From: Vombatus ursinus
Lineage: Eukaryota > Chordata > Mammalia > Diprotodontia > Vombatidae
Direction of reading: 5' to 3'
DNA: 64,000 bases
NCBI RefSeq assembly: GCF_900497805.2
Contig: NW_020944351.1
Location: 2,922,239-2,986,238 of the forward strand
Positions 63,006 to 64,000 of this stretch are shown piece by piece. The stretch's first letter is position 1. The number at the start of each line of letters is the position of its first letter. Made by a program: the position numbers and the translations under genes. The notes beneath the pieces are model-generated. The model was not told the DNA's origin and made no database searches. It saw only the letters and a list, made by a program, of their open reading frames with translations.

Positions 63006-63839
63006 AAACCAAGACATGGTACCTGACCTCAAAATGTATATGACTCCATTGGGAAGGCAGGATTCACATGTAGAAAGCAGTCAGTTATGTATTGGTCATT
63101 ATCAGTTCTCACTAAATTCCCCCCCCAAAATAGCTTATCCATAAGGAGGTCAGCAGATGGAGAGATTGTTGTGGCCTAGAGTGATGAGAATGACCTCCTT
63201 CCTAAAAGTGGTGAGGCTTGAGGAAGGAGAAGACATTTTGAGGGAGGTCATTTCTTCCTGACTTTAGGAGCACACAGTCCCCTTTCCCTCCCTCAGCCCC
63301 AACCCTTGGAAAAGCTAACCTTGATTAGGGAAATAGCAAGGTCAAGGAATGGATAAAACCTTGCCCTAGTTAGAGAAGGTGGGATCCACATTGGGAGGAG
63401 AGCAGGTATAAACCCCAAAGCCAGGCCTGCTTGGTTACCTGGATGTTTGTGGAATGCTCAGCTAAGGTGAATATAAGTATTCTAGTTACCGTTCAGAGGA
63501 TTTTAAATCAAGAGAAACTAAGAGAAAAGGAGGCTGAAATACATAATAGAGTGCCAGGTAGATGGATACTTGGCGGATCTCACCTTTTTTCCCCAAAGTA
63601 TCACTCTTTGATTTTATCTGTCTACACGACCTGCCTCCGGCTGGTACTGACATGTTGCTGTGGTCTCTATTGTATATGTCTTGCTTTTTAAAAGTATATA
63701 ATCAATTGACTATGCTGCTTTCAAATCTATCCTGCTTGTCGATCTGATTCTCTTTTTCCTTCTGTGCTTTTTTTGGAGATGCTTAAGTGATACTTTTATA
63801 TCTTTTCTTCTTTTTTTTCTCCCCAAAGCACTATTGCTA
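63006..63839. other. No gene seen; mostly unique DNA
   Basis: Open frames at 63431-63747 show no recognisable domain; T-rich runs near 63800. Confidence 0.4.
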
Positions 63840-64000
63840 TCTCCCCACTCCTCACCCTTGCCCTCCAATCCCTCTGCATCGAGTTATCTGTGTACGCCTT
63901 GTAGCCCCTAGTAGTATGTAAGCTCTTTCTGAAGAAGTACTCTTATGTCCGTCTCTGCAGCATCTACTATAGTGTTGGGCACACAGTAAGTGCTTAATGA
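63840..64000 (+). mobile_element. L2-like LINE 3' end, reaching the window edge
   Basis: gtatgtaagctctttctgaa, tgtccgtctctgcagcatct, gttgggcacacagtaagtgc, ttaatga. Confidence 0.7.

Noticed and set aside
1-64000. CRISPR array, phage, integron or bacterial operon
   Set aside because: The sequence is dense in mammalian SINEs and LINEs and shows no regularly spaced repeats or tightly packed genes.

Overview
This window looks like marsupial nuclear DNA from an intron or a gene-poor region. The strongest evidence is many copies of a MAR1-type CORE-SINE: a tRNA-like head (ggcagctaggtggtgcagtgg), a CORE (tgtgaccctgggcaagtcac), and an RTE/Bov-B-like tail ending in gactgaa..acaacaac. This combination is characteristic of marsupials. 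Alongside it are MIR/THER-like SINEs, L2, L3/CR1-like, RTE and L1 LINEs, and several small hAT DNA transposons. All family names come from reading the bases; no repeat library was searched.

No complete host gene is visible. Nearly all open frames are short and lie inside repeats or simple sequence. The one stretch that reads like a spliced coding exon is 1990-2114 (+), with a pyrimidine-rich acceptor before it and a gtaagc donor after it. If it is real, the rest of the window is probably the following intron.

Layout. 0-5 kb: SINEs, hAT MITEs, the candidate exon, an AT/AC microsatellite and a broken L3. 5-11 kb: a MAR1 with target-site duplication (TSD), an L2 end, and an RTE LINE (endonuclease then reverse transcriptase) split by a SINE and a hAT. 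11-17 kb: two opposed L3 pieces, a local 63-bp duplication, L2 pieces and a full-length hAT MITE with exact 8-bp TSD. 17-19.5 kb: a 5'-end-only L1 joined to an antisense L2 reverse transcriptase. 19.7-22 kb: mostly unique AT-rich DNA (possible conserved noncoding elements) and an interrupted L2. 22-25 kb: RTE reverse transcriptase and an antisense L1 3' end. 27-31 kb: an L3 split by a SINE and an L2, a CTTT repeat holding a 10-N gap, and a long antisense L3. 31-35 kb: a SINE array and a nest of LINEs within a LINE, including an inverted insertion with a twin-priming signature. 35-54 kb: scattered SINEs, a pyrimidine tract, a run of 27 G, L1 3' ends and a perfect hairpin. 54-64 kb: an L1 3' end with TSD, a ~2.4-kb antisense L3 with a readable reverse-transcriptase core, and several L2 ends.

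The main biology is retrotransposon history. The insertions order the families: L2, L3 and RTE are repeatedly the interrupted hosts, while MIR-like SINEs, MAR1 and hAT MITEs are the intruders. I recognised no retroviral or other capsid-bearing element, no CRISPR array and no structural RNA gene. I found no convincing undescribed functional system.
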